A DNA stretch of 7,732 nt from Azohydromonas lata NBRC 102462 (GTDB lineage Bacteria > Pseudomonadota > Gammaproteobacteria > Burkholderiales > Burkholderiaceae_C): positions 1-7,732 of the forward strand of contig CAMCTE010000129.1 in the NCBI GenBank assembly GCA_945878385.1, in the 5' to 3' direction. A program made the translations under genes and the position numbers. This document shows, one piece after another, positions 6,297 through 7,732 of the stretch (position 1 is its first letter; the number at the start of each line of letters is the position of its first letter). Under the pieces are notes generated by a model. That model searched no databases. It saw only the letters and a list, made by a program, of their open reading frames with translations, and was not told the DNA's origin.

Positions 6297-7508
6297 TCAG
6301 CTTGCTCGCCCGGTCACCCCGGGATAGCGCTTGAGCAGTGGGGTGACGATGGGCACGGTGAGCATCGTGCTGGCCACGGCCATCAGCAACAGCGCGGTGA
6401 AGGTCTCGCTGGTGATGACCTGCTTGTCCAGCAGGATGTTGGCAAAGATGATCTCGATCAGGGCCTTGGTCTGCAGCAGCCAGCCCACGATGCGCGCTTC
6501 ACCAGGCGCCCACCGCAACAGACGGCCAGCGGCCCACACACCGGCCAGCTTGCCCCCCACGGAAGCCACCAGCAGCAAGCCCGCAGCCAAGAAGACCGCC
6601 AGCCCGCCCAGCTCCCAGTTGGTGCGCAAGCCGGTGGACAGGAAGAACACCGGCATCAGCACCATCAGCACATGGTGGCGCAGGCTGTCCAGGCGCTGCA
6701 TGCCGAACCATTGGGCGTCCAACACCGCCCCTGCCAGGAAAGCGCCGACCATGAAGTGCAGCCCGGCCCAGTCGGCACCCAAGGACACTGCGGCCAGCCA
6801 GATGAGCATCGCATACCAACGGTCGGATTCCGCGCAGCGCCCCATCAGGCGCCGCATGGCCCACGCGGCCGCTGCAAACATCAAGAGGAACACCACCTGC
6901 CGCCCCACCCGGGTCCAATCCATCAGGATGATGGCCAGCACGCCCCAAATGGCAATGTCGTCCAGGCTCGCATAACGCAGGATGCGCTGCCCCAGGGCCT
7001 GCCGCAAGATGCCCATCTTCTCCATCAGCAGCACCAGGATGGGCAAGGCCGTCACGGCACAGGCCATGCCAATGCCTGCCACGAACTGCCAGGGCTGCGC
7101 ACGCGGCCCCATCCACCCGCCATCACCCAGCAACACCCATGCCGCAGCACAACCGAACAACAGGGGAACGCCCAGCGCCAGGCCGGCCGTCAGCGATGTC
7201 GAACGCCGGTGATCCCAGGCCTGGCGCAAGTCCAGCTCCAGCCCGGCAAGAAACACGAACAGCATCACCGCCCACCAGGCCAGGCCGTTGAGGGCCTGAA
7301 TCACCGATGGCGTGAACACGAAACCATATCCCTCGGGCCACCACTGGCCCAACAGGCCGGGCCCCAGTACAACGCCAGTGACGATTTGCACCACCACCCG
7401 CGGCGCGAAATACTCGGTGCGCCCCAAGCGCCAGATCAGAAACGGGACGGTGAAGATCACCGTCATCGCGATCAGAAACAACTCGACAGTGGTGATGGGG
7501 GACGACAT
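6297..7508 (-). CDS. CPA2-family cation:proton antiporter, membrane domain only
   Basis: A 403-residue polytopic inner-membrane protein with about 11-12 hydrophobic helices. It belongs to the monovalent cation:proton antiporter-2 family, which exchanges Na+ or K+ for H+. Visible features are GVVLGPGLLG at 46-55, FLAGLELD at 86-93, SLDDIAIWG at 181-189 with the acidic pair Asp183-Asp184 in a membrane helix, VGAFLAGAVLD at 254-264 and QTKALIEIIFANIL at 346-359, which resembles the NT[KR]GL-x-E motif of CHX-type exchangers. There is no TrkA-N/RCK nucleotide-binding domain as in KefB/KefC, so gating by NAD(H) or glutathione is unlikely. I chose ATG 7508-7506 (MSSPITTVELF). A longer reading from ATG 7553 would add 15 residues encoded largely by a terminator hairpin. 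The chosen start lacks a clear ribosome-binding site. The gene follows tRNA-Val and its terminator, precedes ppiD, and may share a transcript with both. The ion is unknown. Confidence 0.85.
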   Translation of the reverse strand: MSSPITTVELFLIAMTVIFTVPFLIWRLGRTEYFAPRVVVQIVTGVVLGPGLLGQWWPEGYGFVFTPSVIQALNGLAWWAVMLFVFLAGLELDLRQAWDHRRSTSLTAGLALGVPLLFGCAAAWVLLGDGGWMGPRAQPWQFVAGIGMACAVTALPILVLLMEKMGILRQALGQRILRYASLDDIAIWGVLAIILMDWTRVGRQVVFLLMFAAAAWAMRRLMGRCAESDRWYAMLIWLAAVSLGADWAGLHFMVGAFLAGAVLDAQWFGMQRLDSLRHHVLMVLMPVFFLSTGLRTNWELGGLAVFLAAGLLLVASVGGKLAGVWAAGRLLRWAPGEARIVGWLLQTKALIEIIFANILLDKQVITSETFTALLLMAVASTMLTVPIVTPLLKRYPGVTGRAS

Positions 7509-7520
7509 GCGCAGCAGACG

Positions 7521-7550
7521 AAAAAAGGGCCTCGTGGAAGAGGCCTTTTT
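7521..7550 (-). terminator. Intrinsic terminator after tRNA-Val (symmetrical, can work both ways)
   Basis: On the - strand AAAAA, GGCCTC, loop TTCCAC, GAGGCC, C and TTTTTT give a 6-bp GC stem extendable by A-T pairs, with a T-run on each strand. It is placed to end transcripts that contain tRNA-Val. The T-run stops 12 bases before the antiporter ATG at 7508, so the antiporter needs readthrough or a promoter inside this region. Confidence 0.75.
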
Positions 7551-7557
7551 CATGTTC

Positions 7558-7582
7558 GACCCCGCTGCACCTGCAGGGGGTC
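7558..7582 (-). other. Hairpin directly after the tRNA-Val 3' end
   Basis: GACCCC plus CTGC, loop AGGT, GCAG and GGGGTC form a 10-bp stem with a single bulged C, beginning four bases after the encoded CCA of tRNA-Val. No T-run follows. It stands just before the intrinsic terminator, making two hairpins in tandem. It may serve tRNA 3'-end processing, block exonucleases, or be a small repetitive palindrome. Confidence 0.5.
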
Positions 7583-7586
7583 TGAT

Positions 7587-7662
7587 TGGTGGGTGCTGAG
7601 GGGTTCGAACCCCCGACCTACGCCTTGTAAGGGCGCCGCTCTACCAACTGAGCTAAGCACCC
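7587..7662 (-). tRNA. tRNA-Val (anticodon UAC)
   Basis: A complete 76-nt cloverleaf. The acceptor is GGGTGCT pairing with AGCACCC, followed by A73 and an encoded CCA (7589-7587). The D arm contains AGCTCAGTTGGTAGAG, the anticodon loop CTTACAA carries TAC, and the T arm is GGGGGTTCGAACCCCT. The gene lies 34 bases after the hupB stop on the same strand. That gap is mostly a hairpin and shows no promoter, so tRNA-Val is probably transcribed with hupB or from a promoter inside it. Confidence 0.97.
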
Positions 7663-7665
7663 GCA

Positions 7666-7683
7666 CATGCGCCGGGGCGCATG
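7666..7683 (-). other. Hairpin between hupB and tRNA-Val
   Basis: CATGCGC, loop CCCG and GCGCATG form a perfect 7-bp stem, extendable by two G-T wobbles. It ends three bases before the tRNA-Val 5' end. Without a T-run it is a poor terminator. It may instead mark the boundary where a hupB-tRNA transcript is cut. Confidence 0.4.
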
Positions 7684-7696
7684 CAGGGGAAAAGGT

Positions 7697-7732
7697 TCAG
7701 AGCGCGTCCTTGAGGGCCTTGCCCGGGCGGAA
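7697..7732 (-). CDS. hupB: HU-family DNA-binding protein, last 11 codons (rest outside the window)
   Basis: The - strand reads FRPGKALKDAL and then TGA. This is the characteristic C-terminus of bacterial HU, a small nucleoid protein that bends DNA as a dimer; E. coli HU ends in a very similar GKALKDA(V/L) stretch. Only these 11 residues are visible. The assignment as the beta-type gene hupB rests on position, since ppiD lies downstream on the same strand, as in E. coli where hupB precedes ppiD. HU identity is fairly sure; the exact paralogue is inference. Confidence 0.75.
   Translation of the reverse strand, partial: FRPGKALKDAL

Noticed and set aside
7509..7553. ATG 7553 as start of the antiporter
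   Set aside because: The extra 15 residues are mostly the translation of a terminator hairpin and lack membrane character; kept only as an alternative in the findings.

Overview
The window looks like chromosomal DNA of a GC-rich betaproteobacterium, most likely order Burkholderiales and probably family Comamonadaceae. The evidence is the composition, two Bug/TctC-type periplasmic binding proteins (a family hugely expanded in Burkholderiales), a CaiB/BaiF CoA-transferase next to one of them, and the hupB/ppiD neighbourhood. The family-level placement is inference. I see no insertion sequence, phage gene, CRISPR array or replication origin.

Left part (1-2342): the 3' end of a CaiB/BaiF CoA-transferase gene runs into a Bug-family binding protein on the + strand. 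The CoA-transferase frame is cut by a TAA at 101-103. Homologous-looking sequence continues in frame behind that stop, up to a TGA that overlaps the next start codon. A second Bug-family gene faces it on the - strand. Neither has a TctA/TctB permease nearby.

Middle (2343-4310): a PhzF-family isomerase gene (- strand) begins 10 bases after a strong terminator that follows tRNA-His(GUG). Divergent from tRNA-His, on the + strand, is a 281-residue protein combining an N-terminal J domain with an intact HPD, a Pro/Ala-rich linker, a two-CxxC zinc-ribbon-like segment, and a C-terminal segment with the two PilZ signatures (RxxxR and DxSxxG). This apparent link between cyclic-di-GMP binding and Hsp70 recruitment is the most interesting protein in the window.

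Right part (4342-7732), all on the - strand: the order of transcription is hupB (last 11 codons), tRNA-Val(UAC), two hairpins of which the second is a terminator, a CPA2-type cation:proton antiporter, then the membrane-anchored parvulin chaperone ppiD. In Escherichia coli hupB and ppiD are adjacent, so here a tRNA and an antiporter gene lie between them. Both tRNA genes in the window share one arrangement: tRNA, terminator, then a protein start codon 10-12 bases later. This leaves no room for a separate promoter after the terminator.
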